Shown in pieces: positions 21,216-31,799 of a DNA stretch of 64,000 nt. Every line of letters begins with the position of its first letter. Positions within the stretch are counted from its first letter, which is position 1. The notes under the pieces are model-generated. The model was not told the origin of the DNA, ran no database searches, and saw only the letters and a list, made by a program, of their open reading frames with translations. A program made the translations under genes and the position numbers. Origin of the DNA: Vandiemenella viatica. Its lineage: Eukaryota; Arthropoda; Insecta; Orthoptera; Morabidae. The stretch is from the NCBI GenBank assembly GCA_031002005.1, contig JARYHS010008074.1, positions 282,907,930 through 282,971,929 of the forward strand, given 5' to 3'.

Positions 21216-22209
21216 TAGTAGTACAGTATGGGACTCTTGTTTAACATTTTCTTAACAGTAAAACACTTTTTAACTTGACTTAAACCATTTTTTAAAAGAC
21301 ATAAGATTCAAATACGGTGAATTTTCAGATGCAATCAATTTTGCTGCAGTCATTTTAACTAAGAAAGTTTAAAATTACAACAGTCATTTTAAGGTGTAAT
21401 TTGTAGGATCTAAAAAAATTAGTTAAAAAGATATTTCCATTTTAAGTGATGTCACACCATGTGCTTAGATGGGGTGAAGTACAGAATTACAAATTATTAA
21501 TTAATGCAAAGAGCTACACCAGATTTTGATATCACAGGCTATTGTCAGCATTGGGAGTTGTGTTTTGAATATAAATTTGAGTAATTAAAGAAACTCTAAA
21601 GATGTTTTTTCATAATGTAAAGAAAATCGAAATCGGTAATAAAATATGTAGAATAATAATTTAAAAAAAGGCTCAGAAAATCAAGGAATTTCAAGGATTA
21701 AGAATATGTTAACAGTCCCATAATAAGTTTAAAATTTCAAAGAGTAAACTAAGATTTTTCAAGTTATAATTGTCAGGGTATTGTCGATTTACCGCACTTA
21801 AATGTTTACATGATGGAAAGGAATTAAAATCTAATAATGGCACTGTTAATATCTCAAAATTTAGAACATGTTGCCCTAAGAAACATATGTGAATTACAGC
21901 TTAAACTAAGCAAGAGTTAGCCAGATATTAATTTTAGAAATTACGGTCTGACGTAAAGCTCCTCAATTTTTCCATAAAGTGGTCAGTAATTTGCTCTCAA
22001 TTATAGTCAGTTTTTCAGCAAGGTTAGGTTGCTGCAAGTCATATGTGCCACGTATCTATAAAACTAGAAGTTACCATCATGCACATGGCAGAGTCTGCCA
22101 GATACTTTTCAGACTTATAAGAATTTCTAGGCAATGCAGTATCATCGAAGTTTTGTCGGTCATTATTGAACTATGTTAAATTAATTAGATTCAGTAAGAC
22201 CTTTGGGAA
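21216..22209. other. Unassigned AT-rich intron sequence
   Basis: No coding or repeat signature was recognised in this part of intron 1. Confidence 0.4.
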
Positions 22210-22800
22210 CATTTTCATTAACTTTGTCTGGGAAGTTGATGCCCGAATAAGGGATGAGTAGCATTCTGATTAGCCTTGTTTCTTTCTGAAATTGCAGCTA
22301 TGTTCTGTCTTATATCAGGGGGAGCGATTCCTGCCTGACCATGTAGCTTTTCAATTGGTGTGCCTGAGGGTTTCTTGCAATCTACTTGTTTGGCATAATC
22401 AGACTTGTACCAAACAGGACAGTCATATTCTACAGCAGAATAACACAGTGTAAGAGCTGATGTTCGGAGCACTGCGGGCTGTGCACCCCATACGATTCCG
22501 CAGGATATTCTTGCGGGCTGAAACTTTGCCTTTTGTGTTTAAGCAGTGCTTTTTTGTAAGTGAGGGAGCGATATAGTGTACATCCGAGATATTTTGGATT
22601 GAAACAGTGATCTAGTTCTATGCCCTCCCATCTGACTTTCAGTTTCCTGTTGGCATGTCTGTTCCGTAAATGGAAGGCGTATAGTTGATTTTTGGATGGA
22701 TTCAGTTTCAACTGATTGTCTTCATAGTAGGTGGTGAAAGATTGTAAACCATTACTTAAATGCTCCTCCACTTTTTCTAGATCTTTGGCTTGTACTTCTG
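22210..22800 (-). pseudogene. Non-LTR reverse transcriptase C-terminal fragment (LINE-D)
   Basis: On the minus strand, two overlapping frames read QLKLNPSKNQLYAFHLRNR (about 22710-22655), NPKYLGCTLYRSLTY, then TSALTLCYSAVEYDCPVWY and IEKLHGQAGIAPPDIRQNIA. This is the C-terminal part of a common insect Jockey-group reverse transcriptase, with a frameshift between the frames and an internal deletion. The family differs from LINE-A, which begins immediately downstream. Confidence 0.7.
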
Positions 22801-22839
22801 GTACTAAATGAAGTCAGTGGTGGTTGGAGTTGATAATAA

Positions 22840-23765
22840 GGTGATAAAAAATTATGATGGATGAAACTGGCTAGGTGGAGGTATTCTTAAATTATGGGAA
22901 TCATAGATTTAGGGTAGGAAATGCAGCATCAAAAGAGGTGAAAGTGAAAGCAGGTTTGCTACATGTAGGGGTCTGGGACCATTGTTGTTTCTTGTACTAA
23001 TGAATGGTTGTCTTGATTTAATACAAACACAAGTTCAATTGCTTGCAGAGGAAATAATCTTGTGTAATAGGATTGAAATGGTAGAGATTTTTAGAGATAC
23101 TGCCATGATATCTAACTAGATAGATCAACATGAATGAAGATAAATGCAAAAAAGAGTCATTTAATAAGTACACAAGTAGAAAAATAAAGGTTTAGTATGA
23201 TTATAAGTTACAGAAGAAATTACTTGCTGAAGATGAAATATGTAAATATTTTCACATAATCTTTGGTAATAAAATCAGTTTAGGAGGACTCATTAGACAA
23301 ATGATAGGGAGTGGTTTTAATATACTTCATTTAGTAGAGCACAGGGAAGCAAACGAAGTGGAATAAAAAAATCTTGGACATGCTATTGTTTAATTATTGT
23401 GTGGTGGTTTAATCCACATTATGGATAACAAATACAGGAATTAAAGAGGATGTGAAAGGGAACAGAAAGATTTGTTTGTGGAAATCACTGCACAATAAAT
23501 TCTGTAAGTAACTGATGTGGAAGGCATTGGAATGCAGAAAGGAGGTGAAGAAAATGCTGGGAGAAGGTGATGATGTCCGGATGGGTGGCGGTAGAAGAAT
23601 TAATCAATGAAAGAATTTAAGACTAAAATATGTAAAAGTCGAAAGTAGTGGATTAGGAAAATGCAAGCAAAGAATTTATTTTAAAAATTCAAGAAATATA
23701 AGTATAGGTGAGTCAGAAAATTGCCACTGGAGAATATCTTCCATTGTAATTAAATTGAATTTTTA
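22840..23765 (+). pseudogene. LINE-A 3' half with 3' stem-loop
   Basis: The broken plus-strand reading gives VGNAASKEVKVKAG (the block before GVPQG, about 22915), then FGNKISLGGLIRQMIGSGF (about 23260-23320), a clear LINE-A C-terminal match. It ends at ATTGCCACTGGAGAATATCT and a TTAAATTGAA tail, the LINE-A 3' end. Outer pairing AATTGC/GTAATT is kept, while the inner helix is reduced to about five pairs. Confidence 0.7.
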
Positions 23766-23933
23766 CTATATCTTGTTGATTTGTCTATAGTAAATTTAGT
23801 AATTAATACCCTTTCTTCATATTAATGTATCATTTTTCTTGTTGTTGTTTTTGTTGCTGTTTTTAAACTTGATTTAAAAACTATGTTTGAAAATATAGGA
23901 ATAAATTTAATACATTAAATACTTCAATTTCAG

Positions 23934-24098
23934 CTGGATCACAAATTATTACAACTAATACTTATCAGGCCAGTATTGGGGGCTTTATGGAATATCTGGG
24001 CATAACAAAAGAGGAGAGTGTTAACCTTACAAGAAAAGCTGTTGAATTAGCAAGGGAAGCTGTTTCTGTTTTTATGGATGAAAGTATTCATCAGAAAG
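23934..24098 (+). CDS. Homocysteine S-methyltransferase, second coding exon
   Basis: The acceptor ACTTCAATTTCAG ends at 23933 and the donor AAAG|GTAATT follows 24098. The 165 bases read, in phase with exon 1, SQIITTNTYQASIGGFMEYL, then NLTRKAVELAREAV and FMDESIHQK. ITTNTYQAS is a conserved segment of the methyltransferase barrel near the substrate pocket. Start and end are both phase 1, so the joins to exons 1 and 3 keep the frame. There is no sign of decay. The exon is separated from exon 1 by 4.65 kb of TE-rich intron. Confidence 0.93.
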
Positions 24099-24639
24099 GT
24101 AATTAATCAGTAATTTTGTTATTAGGTAGAACGATTAAGTAAAGTTCACTTTATTCCAAAACATAACTGGTTGTAAGAAGTTCTTAAGTATGATCTTGAA
24201 CAGAATAGTACTTGAGAACTTGCCCAATGTTATCACATACTTCAATTGTTACAGTGTGTTGATAAACATTATATGTACTCAAATCAATATTTTTTTTGAA
24301 CGGATCTGTATTTATATGCCGATGATCTCTAGTTGCACATTTCTGTGGTTACATACATAAACTGTTTTGACTTCTTCCCACGCATTGACTTTCCATGCAC
24401 CTTTGCTAATGATTAAAGTAATACCTGATATTTCCCTTTTGTTCGATGTTTCCAAGCCTAAAGTTGGGCTTCCAAATTCAACTGTTCCTTCATAGAAGAC
24501 GTGATTAAATGATATACCTTTGGTGCCATCTTAATAAATTAAACACATCATCTGAAACTGGATCATGAGTTCTGATATGAAATAAATATTAATAGGACAA
24601 TTAAAATTATTTCTGTTTGAAAGACACTGTCAATGAATT
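24099..24639. other. Start of intron 2, unassigned
   Basis: No recognisable gene or element was found between the exon 2 donor and the RTE-like LINE. Confidence 0.4.
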
Positions 24640-25481
24640 AGACACGATCAATGCCATGAGAATGTAGAAGGCATCAGAAGGCCTCTGCATTTGAGGCCAA
24701 AAAGATCTCCAGGGTAATGTAATCCACCCAAATTACATATAGAATGGGTAAAATGTTTTGTAAGTAAAATAGTCCTCCAATTAGATCTCTGCATGGAGAC
24801 TGCAAAGGATGGAATCATCAGAATAGATGAAAATATTCTATGAGTTGATCCATGGAATGTTGAAAGTATGAATAGGGCAGGGTTAAAAGTGGAAATGAAA
24901 TGATGGGTAAAATATTCTGTAAGTAAAATAGTCCTCCAATCAGATCTCTGCACGGAGACAGGTCAGGATGGAATCATCAGAATAGATGAAGATATTCTAT
25001 GAGTTGATCCATGGAATGTTGAAAGTATGATTACGGCAGGTAGATTAAATAACTTAAAAGTGGAAATGAAATGATGTAGGATTAGTGAGATTGGGTGGAA
25101 GCACACAGAATTTCTGGTAATGGGCATATGGAATAATTATGCCAAAAGCTTTCAATGGAGTTACTGTAGTGGAAATTGGTTGAGTTATTATAAACAGTTT
25201 AGTGACAGGATTATTTTTATAAGAGTAGAAACTAAACCTGTTCCCAAACAGGAGAACAAATGTATATGCCAAGAGGATAATAGCAAAATAGAGAAAATGT
25301 ATTGTGGAATTGATGAATTAATCCAGTTATTGAAAGGGAAAAAAATGCAGTACAGGAGAAGGAAAAAAGGGGAGTATTGTAGGAATTTTTTCTCTAGGAC
25401 ATAGAAATGAATGAGAAAGAAGGTTTTTAGAAATTTGAAAAAAATATAAACTGACCTTGGCAAACAAACTGAGATCATGTT
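24640..25481 (+). pseudogene. RTE-like LINE endonuclease domain, left of mariner
   Basis: With frameshifts, the plus strand reads WKHTEFLVMGI, then SDRIIFIRVETKPVPKQENK (about 25200-25260) and KKYKLTLANKLRS (about 25435-25475). This resembles the endonuclease domain of RTE-type LINEs. It contains a ~159-base tandem duplication (24746-24904 and 24905-25079). The mariner at 25484 cuts it, and it resumes at 26836. Confidence 0.6.
24746..25079. repeat. Two-copy tandem duplication, ~159-175 bp
   Basis: GGGTAAAAT-(G/A)TT, then AAATAGTCCTCCAAT, GGAATCATCAGAATAGATGA and GAGTTGATCCATGGAATGTT, occur in the same order in both copies. The copies differ by scattered substitutions and a short insertion near 25040-25055. 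Confidence 0.85.
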
Positions 25482-25483
25482 TA

Positions 25484-26833
25484 TGAGGGGGTACCCAGAA
25501 ATGACCGGCATAGTATTGCCATGGGTGAAGCTTGTGTGGTAAGAATTTCTGCCGCTAGGGGTTTACAGTACAACTCATTGTCAGTTCAGTGCCATCTGTG
25601 TTGTCGACCTGGCTTATTCTGTTAATCTGCAGTGATTGTTTTTGCTAATGCTGTTTTGTTATTGTTTCGTTTTTGATGACAAGTTTAAGTGAACAACATG
25701 CAGCTGTGAAATTTTGTTTTCTACTCAGTAAAAATACTGCTGAAACTGTTTTAATGTTGAAAACAGCTTACAAATATGATGCTATGGGAAAAACTCAAGT
25801 GTATGAGTGGTTTGCTCAGTTTAAGAAATTGATTGATGACGAACCTCGTTCTGGATGTCCATCAGCTGCCCGAATTGACAAAAATGTTGAAAAAATTCGA
25901 GAGCTTATGCTCTCAGACCATTGACAGACAATTGATCAACTGTCAGAGATTAGTGCGTTACCTTGGAGCTCGTTTCAGCGAATTTTAACTGAAGATTTGT
26001 GAATGAAAAGGGTTGCTGCCAAGTTTGGTCCATAGGGTCTGAATGACAATCAAAAAGAACATCAAATTGAAACATGTTTTGATTTGAAACAACAGCTTGA
26101 AATTGATCCAGATTTTCTGTCAAAAAACATTACTGCTGATGAGTCATGGTGTTATGGTTATGACACAGAAACAAAGCAACAGTCAAGCCAATTGATGACG
26201 TCATTGTCACCCCGTCCTGGTGATGAGTCATGGTGTTATGGTTATGACACAGAAACAAAGCAACAGTCAAGCCAATGAATGATGTCATTGTCACCCTTTC
26301 CAAAAAAATGCCATCAAGTCAAATCAAAAATCAAAAGAATGCTCTTTCTTTCTATGCCAAGGGTGTAGTTCATTCAGAGTTTGTTCCTCCACATCAGACC
26401 ATTAATCAAACCTTTTATTTGGAAGTTTTAAGAAGATTATGCAACAGTCTTCATCAAAAAAGATCCGATTTGTGGCAGATAACAATGCACCTGCACACTC
26501 TCTGTTAGGCAGTTTTTGGCTAAAAATGGCATGGTTCTGCTGCCCTACACACCTTACTCGCCTGACCTGGCTCCTTGCAACTTTTTCTTATTTCCGCGTA
26601 TGAAAAGGAGCATGGAAGGACACCGATTTGACAACATTTAAGAGGTCAAGAAAAAAAAAACAAGGAAGGAGCTGTCAGCCATTTCTAAAGATGACTACAG
26701 AAAATGTTTTGAACAGTGGAAGCACCGGTGGGACAAATGTATTAGTTGTAATTGAGAGTATTTTGAAGGGAATAAGGTAGTTTAATTTTTAAAAAATGAA
26801 AATATATAGCTTTTTTTTTTTGGGTACCCCTCA
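25484..26833 (+). mobile_element. Mariner element, full length, TA-flanked
   Basis: The element is flanked by TA (25482-25483 and 26834-26835), with termini TGAGGGGGTACCCAGAAA and the inverted TGAGGGGTACCCAAAAAA. The transposase reads SEQHAAVKFCFLLSKN and KTQVYEWFAQFKK from 25673, the paired helix-turn-helix region. It then reads DESWCYGYDTETKQQSSQ (first catalytic aspartate, 26138 on), and after frameshifts VLLPYTPYSPDLAPCNFFLF near 26530-26590. Several stops and shifts make it inactive. An 84-base in-frame duplication repeats the DESWCYGYD block. It interrupts an RTE-like LINE in intron 2. Confidence 0.92.
26138..26305 (+). repeat. 84-bp in-frame tandem duplication in mariner
   Basis: GATGAGTCATGGTGTTATGG recurs at 26138 and 26222, exactly 84 bases (28 codons) apart, with near-identical sequence between. 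The predicted protein therefore carries the first catalytic block twice in one open frame. Confidence 0.92.
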
Positions 26834-26835
26834 TA

Positions 26836-27450
26836 AATGATTTACACCCAGAAATATCCAGGGAGTGCAGATAGATATCAAATAGATTATATGATATTAT
26901 TTGATGGCTAAACAGATTAAGAAATGAAGTTCTAAACTATAATGAATATCTGAGTACTGTTATAGACTTGGACCACAATCTGTTATGAAGTGTCTGCTGA
27001 AATCGAAGGGAATAAAGAAACTACAGAGGCAAACCTAACTTTAAGTGAACCAATTGAAAGAATCTCAAACAAGAGAAAAATGTTCAGATATTTTAAATGT
27101 AGGACTAAGAAAAACTCTGAAAGCTATTCTATAGAAAAAGAACTGTACTGAAGAGATGGTTGAACAAAGTTGCTAGAGAAACATTAGGTGCTAGGAAGTA
27201 GGTGGGCCATAAACCTTGGATTACAGAAGAAATTTTGCAGTTGATTGATCAGAGAAGAAAGTGTCAAATACTGAGGATGAAGCAGGACAAGAGCAGTACA
27301 GATATTTTAGAAATAAAATACACAGGGGAAAAAAGAAAATTAGCTGCAAATAAAAGCATGAAGGCATACAAAAAGGAAATGGTCATATATTAAGTAGATG
27401 TGGCATTTGGGGGATCAAACAGAATGTAATATAACTGTAGCCTTTGGAGC
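26836..27450 (+). pseudogene. RTE-like LINE, right of mariner
   Basis: The reading resumes with QIDYMILFDG-like and VIDLDHNLL words (about 26885-26980), the DHN end of the endonuclease fold. GHKPWITEEILQLIDQRRKC (27205-27265) follows, the linker between endonuclease and RT domains of such LINEs. It stops near 27450 before any RT block. Confidence 0.6.
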
Positions 27451-27557
27451 ATCATACATACTTATAAATTCTATTGAAATGCTGTAGTATTAAGCCATAG
27501 TGATTCTTCCACAGTGAAAGTAGTGGTAAGCCTGCGGGGAGTAATATAAAGAATGTA

Positions 27558-28042
27558 CAGGGTGTCCAGAAAAGGACTCCCTGATTTCAAAATTAAATAT
27601 CTCGAAAACAAAGATCGATAGAGGAATGCAGTAAACGGTATGTTTATTGTGACAGCTGTAAGAAGTGTATACAGCAGTGTAAAATAATAGTTACAAAAGC
27701 TGCTAACAGATGGCACTGTAATCGCCATACGTAATGCCTAAATAGTGATCCGAAGCTCTGGGCGATCAGTTCCACCATTGAAACGTGCCAATGGTGAACA
27801 TTTTGAAAACATTGTGATGTGATTGTTTGCAAAGATTGTTTTCATACGATTATTTCACTTATGTATGCTGATATGAGCATACAGCGCCATCTGTTAGCAG
27901 CTTTTGTAACTATTATTTCACACTGCTGTATACACTTCTTACAGCTGTCACAATAAACATACCGTTTACTGCATTCCTCTATCGATCTTTGTTTTCGAGA
28001 TATTTAATTTTGAAATCAGGGAGTCCTTTTCTGGACACCCTG
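27558..28042. mobile_element. Fold-back MITE of Tc1/mariner type
   Basis: The 485-base element is flanked by TA (27556-27557 and 28043-28044). Its ends, CAGGGTGTCCAGAAAAGGAC and the inverse, extend into near-perfect inverted arms of about 163 bases (27558-27720 and 27881-28042). The ~160-base centre has no intact frame. The TA target and ends fit a non-autonomous Tc1/mariner derivative. Confidence 0.9.
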
Positions 28043-28785
28043 TATTTGAGAAATAGTATCGGTCAGTTGTTGGAGAGGTGAATATAATTACCAGATAGAA
28101 TCAGTTCCTGATGCACAGTTAAAAAAAGTAAAGATTTTTTATGATTATATGACAAACTAACATTTGTCTGCTACTTCGCACATGTGGTTCTTGGTGTGTT
28201 TAGAGATGCTTTACCATTATTTTCTAGTAACAAATATTGCATAGAGTGGCAAAAAGTATCATAATTTCATTTAGTTGAAGGTTACAGATAAGATCTATTT
28301 GAAGATGGCAAATAGAAACATTTTCTTTTTATAACAAACACACAAAAAAGGGGGAAAAAAACAACAATTGCGTCAATCCATTCAGATTACTTAACCTTCA
28401 TGGTGAAGTAAATACAGGTAGATACAACAATAAACACTCATGAATAAGCCCCAGATATTTAGGTTCTAAAAAAACAAATTTAGGTTTATTCAACTCACGT
28501 TTTAGGCTTTTATAGGTTTTTAAAATTCTAATTTAGGAACTTACAGGTTTTTTAAGGAAATAAAATTTAAAACATGCTGTATATACTGCCATAGTGTTAA
28601 AAACATTGTGACTTTATAATACAATGTCAAGTACTCCTTAAAAACTTCTAACATGACATTGCTCGATCACCTTAAAACCTGCGAAATAAACCAATATTAT
28701 GGTCACACACAACACTTTGTCTTTATTGTGTATGGTAAACAACTCATTTAAAACTTCTTATATGACACACAACAATGAAATATTT
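28043..28785. other. Unassigned; probable hAT 3' flank
   Basis: The stretch includes a T-rich block with repeated TTTAGG(T/C)TT words (about 28458-28540) just downstream of the hAT transposase end. These may belong to that element. No terminal repeat was fixed. Confidence 0.35.
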
Positions 28786-29870
28786 TTACAGGTTTTCAGG
28801 AGTAAACCCTCCTCTCTCTTCCGTTAAAATTCTCTTGAATGTAGAAAAACTACGCTCTACATCAAATGAGGTAAGAAGGGCGAACTTCATATCAGCGATT
28901 TCCTTAGGATTCCAGGGCAAAATTTCTTGTTCCTTTAGTCCAGAGAGGACACGACCTATGTGTTCCATCCTCTTGGAATCTGGACTGCGGGGTAAAACAA
29001 CTCCTGCTTCTTGGCTATAGACACCCCAACTGGTGGAGCCACTTTGGCCCTCACTTCATGGATGATTTGAAGTGCTTTTAGTCAACAGTAGAGTGCCTCC
29101 TTCCAACTTCTTGATTGAAAATTCTAGGTTGTAAAAATTTGCCTTTATATATGTCAACTTGTGTACAGTTGGTACTAAGTGCAACACTTTCTTTGCATTT
29201 ATTATAGTAATAGCTTCGCTTTCATCTAATGATTCGATTATCTCCATGATGCTTTCATAGTTTTCTGCATAATATATTGCGGCTGAGAGACAGGTCCCCC
29301 TTTGTGTCACTACTGGCTTGGGAGGGAGGGGTATTGATGGAAGCTTTTCCCTGAAAGTAATGACTAGACTGGTGCTTTAAAGAATATTTTCTTCACTGAA
29401 GAAATTATCTCGTTAACTATAGGGTGCTGTTCCAGAATTTTTTCAGCTACCCTGTGGAGCCCATGAGCTAGTCAGGTGACATGCGCCATTTGCGGATGGA
29501 ATGCCTTCAAACACTCCCCTGATTTTATTAAGCTGCACTGTCTGTCACCAACAACCGCAACTTATCCTCGTGTTTTGGATCCCTTACTGCAATTGCCACA
29601 GTAGAGTGGTTTGTCATTGGAAGTTCTCTGCACATAATGACGTGGGGTATATTAGGTTCCTCAAATGCGAGCTTGCCCATATCTGCTGCAGACATCTGTC
29701 GTCTCATCTACACTTATCCAGATGAAGTGGTCAGCAATGTCCAACAGTATTTCTTCAATGGTTTTCTCATACATCTGAGGCAAGTAATTCTATCTTAAAA
29801 TGGATTCATATATTTTTCTGTTACAAAATTCTTCCAAAACTGGACTAATGAACCTGGATACTGAAAAACT
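28786..29870 (-). pseudogene. hAT-type transposase remnant
   Basis: The minus-strand reading ends with ALLTSFDVERSFSTFKRILT (about 28840-28900), the hAT C-terminal dimerisation block. Upstream lie AAIYYAENYESIMEIIESLD (29220-29290), a TRLAHGLHRVAEKIL block (about 29430-29480) and WISVDETTDV (about 29700-29720). The order matches hAT transposases of the DUF659-like group. Frameshifts and stops separate the pieces. Terminal repeats and the 8-bp duplication were not identified, though a hAT-like end sits at 29940. Confidence 0.75.
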
Positions 29871-29939
29871 TAACCTTAGATCCTAATATTTCAGATTGCC
29901 ATACTTTTATGGCGTTAAGTTTTAAAGTTTCGAGGCTGC

Positions 29940-29989
29940 ATCAGGGCCGCATTTAGGCTCTGTGGACTCCTAGGCTACACATGTGGTGC
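29940..29989. repeat. hAT-like terminal sequence, second copy of 13861 repeat
   Basis: ATCAGGGCCGCATTTAGGCT, then CTCCTAGGCTACACATGTGG, matches 13861-13910. CAGGGCCG starts are typical of hAT terminal repeats. The partner end is not evident. Confidence 0.5.
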
Positions 29990-30209
29990 GGGATGCTTAA
30001 ATTCGAAAACAAATTCAATGCTTATTTGTACCAAGAGAGGGTGGCCATTAGTCATGAATAGCACTGCTCCACATTAAATAACGGTAACAAAAATTTTAAA
30101 AATTACTGCTGCTAGTGCTGTTTATGGATAATTTATACGAAATAAAAAAAATGTTTCACAGCATTTTCCATTGCAACCAAAATATACTGTATAAAAACTT
30201 CTCGGGTTG

Positions 30210-30285
30210 CAAGCCGCGTCAAAATTGAACAGTCTGGCGACATTTCGGAAGCTTGCACTGCTTCCATTGTCAAGCCCCGCTTAAC
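30210..30285 (-). repeat. Hammerhead-like hairpin repeat
   Basis: GGAAGC (30247-30252) and GCTTCC (30260-30265) form a perfect 6-bp stem with a 7-base loop. On the minus strand the stem is preceded by TTGACAAT and followed by GAAAT, the layout of a degenerate hammerhead (CUGANGA-stem II-GAAA). Only five of seven positions of the first box agree, so this is at most a decayed ribozyme-like motif. Confidence 0.35.
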
Positions 30286-30721
30286 ATCACTGTAGTCCGC
30301 CACAGGGTAGTCTATTATATAGCGCCATCAGCCGGGAGCAGAGGGGAAAGCGCGTGGAGGGGCGGTCTAGTTGGGCCCTGCTCACTTGGATCACGATCGG
30401 ATCACTCCTATGCCCTAATATGGCTCGATTCCGTCTCCTTTGTAATAATCCAATTGCTGGCTTCCAAGCTTGGCTTACATTGAGGCCTTGATCACGATTA
30501 ATAACATTATTATTAAACCTAATCCTGGGCCGTAGCTAGAGTCGAATTTAAGGTAGGGCAGCGATGGGTACAGGTAGGGCGGAAGTTAAAATTTTACTTG
30601 ATCTAATTTGGTAAATTGATTTTTGTTATATTTGTAATTGTGAGTGAGTGAGGTATTACTTAATAGTCTGGAGGGGTGATAAATAGATAAGAAAGAAAAT
30701 CATTTATTCAGTGTAATCGTA

Positions 30722-31130
30722 GGTTTCTGCGACCAGTACTCAGTTGATTCTTGGCTGTCCGAATGAAGCCGCGTCATGTTTCATGTAGCCAATGCTTTGA
30801 CCATCCTTCTGTGGTCTTCATCCAGGGCAGAACTGCGTCTTCAACCGTATATATATATATTTATTATTATTTAGTAAATACGCCAATACAACTGTCGTTG
30901 GATATTCTTTATTTTTCAGACGTGTTTCGCCGTCTCTTCGAGGTATCTTCAACGTACAATGTTTTCTGTAATTTGCGATTAGTTATAATTTGAAAAAATG
31001 TTTTTGTTTACGTATAACGAAATTATTCTATCTATATAAATAAAGAATATCCAACAACAGTTGTATTGGCGTATTTACTAAATAATAATTAGTTTAACAA
31101 GCAACTGTGGAAGAAATGGCCTGCAATAAT
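30722..31130 (-). repeat. Penelope-like terminal repeats, inverted arrangement
   Basis: Three pieces occur together. At 30735-30850 is a family P3 unit (GTTGATTCTTGGCTGTCCGA, then a hammerhead-like CTGGATGAAGACC...GGTC on the minus strand), shared with 42516-42680. At 30875-30955 is a minus-strand P1 unit with TTGAAGA...CGAAAC. At 31036-31130 the P1 words return on the plus strand. The ~50 bases at 30875-30923 are inverted at 31036-31088, leaving ~110 bases between. The right part matches 6870-6960. Confidence 0.55.
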
Positions 31131-31799
31131 CACATATATATATTTATTATTGTCTCATTCCTTCCCCTGGTGGGGGAAGTCGGGGTAGCAGCACACAAAT
31201 TGTGCTCTTCAGCCTAAAGATACATATTTTACAATTGATAAAAACATAAATATAAATATTACAATGTCATATAACAATAGAATTTTTCAGTTTTTTTACA
31301 TAATCAGAATGCTGTTATTTTTAGTTTTTTACAACATTTCAAGCAGGTTTACAGATGATGGTTTTCAGATAATTGCTTAAAGGGTAGGGTATAAACTTGG
31401 ATCACTTCTCTTGGTCGGGTATAGGTGGTGGTCGGTCTATGTGTTGGGTTAGGATAAGGATGTTAAGGAGGTGGAGTGTGGATGGTACTTGTTTGTAGAA
31501 AGTGAGGAGGTCATGGGGTTGATTAGGTTTAGAGTTATAGGCTTGTTGTTATGGAGACTATTTATTGCATATTTTATGCGGAGGGATTCTAAGTGGATCA
31601 GGATGTGGCGAAATTTTATTCAGGTGTAAAATAGGTGGGCGGGTGATGGCAGTCGGATACGGTAGGTGATTCAGAGTTTGTGTCATTCTATAGTTTAAGG
31701 TCTATTGTAGAAGCGGTCGGGAGTGGATAACCAAGAGAGGTGACCATAGGTGAGGATGGGGCGGAGGAAGGCTTTGTAGGTGTTGATGATAATGTTGCT

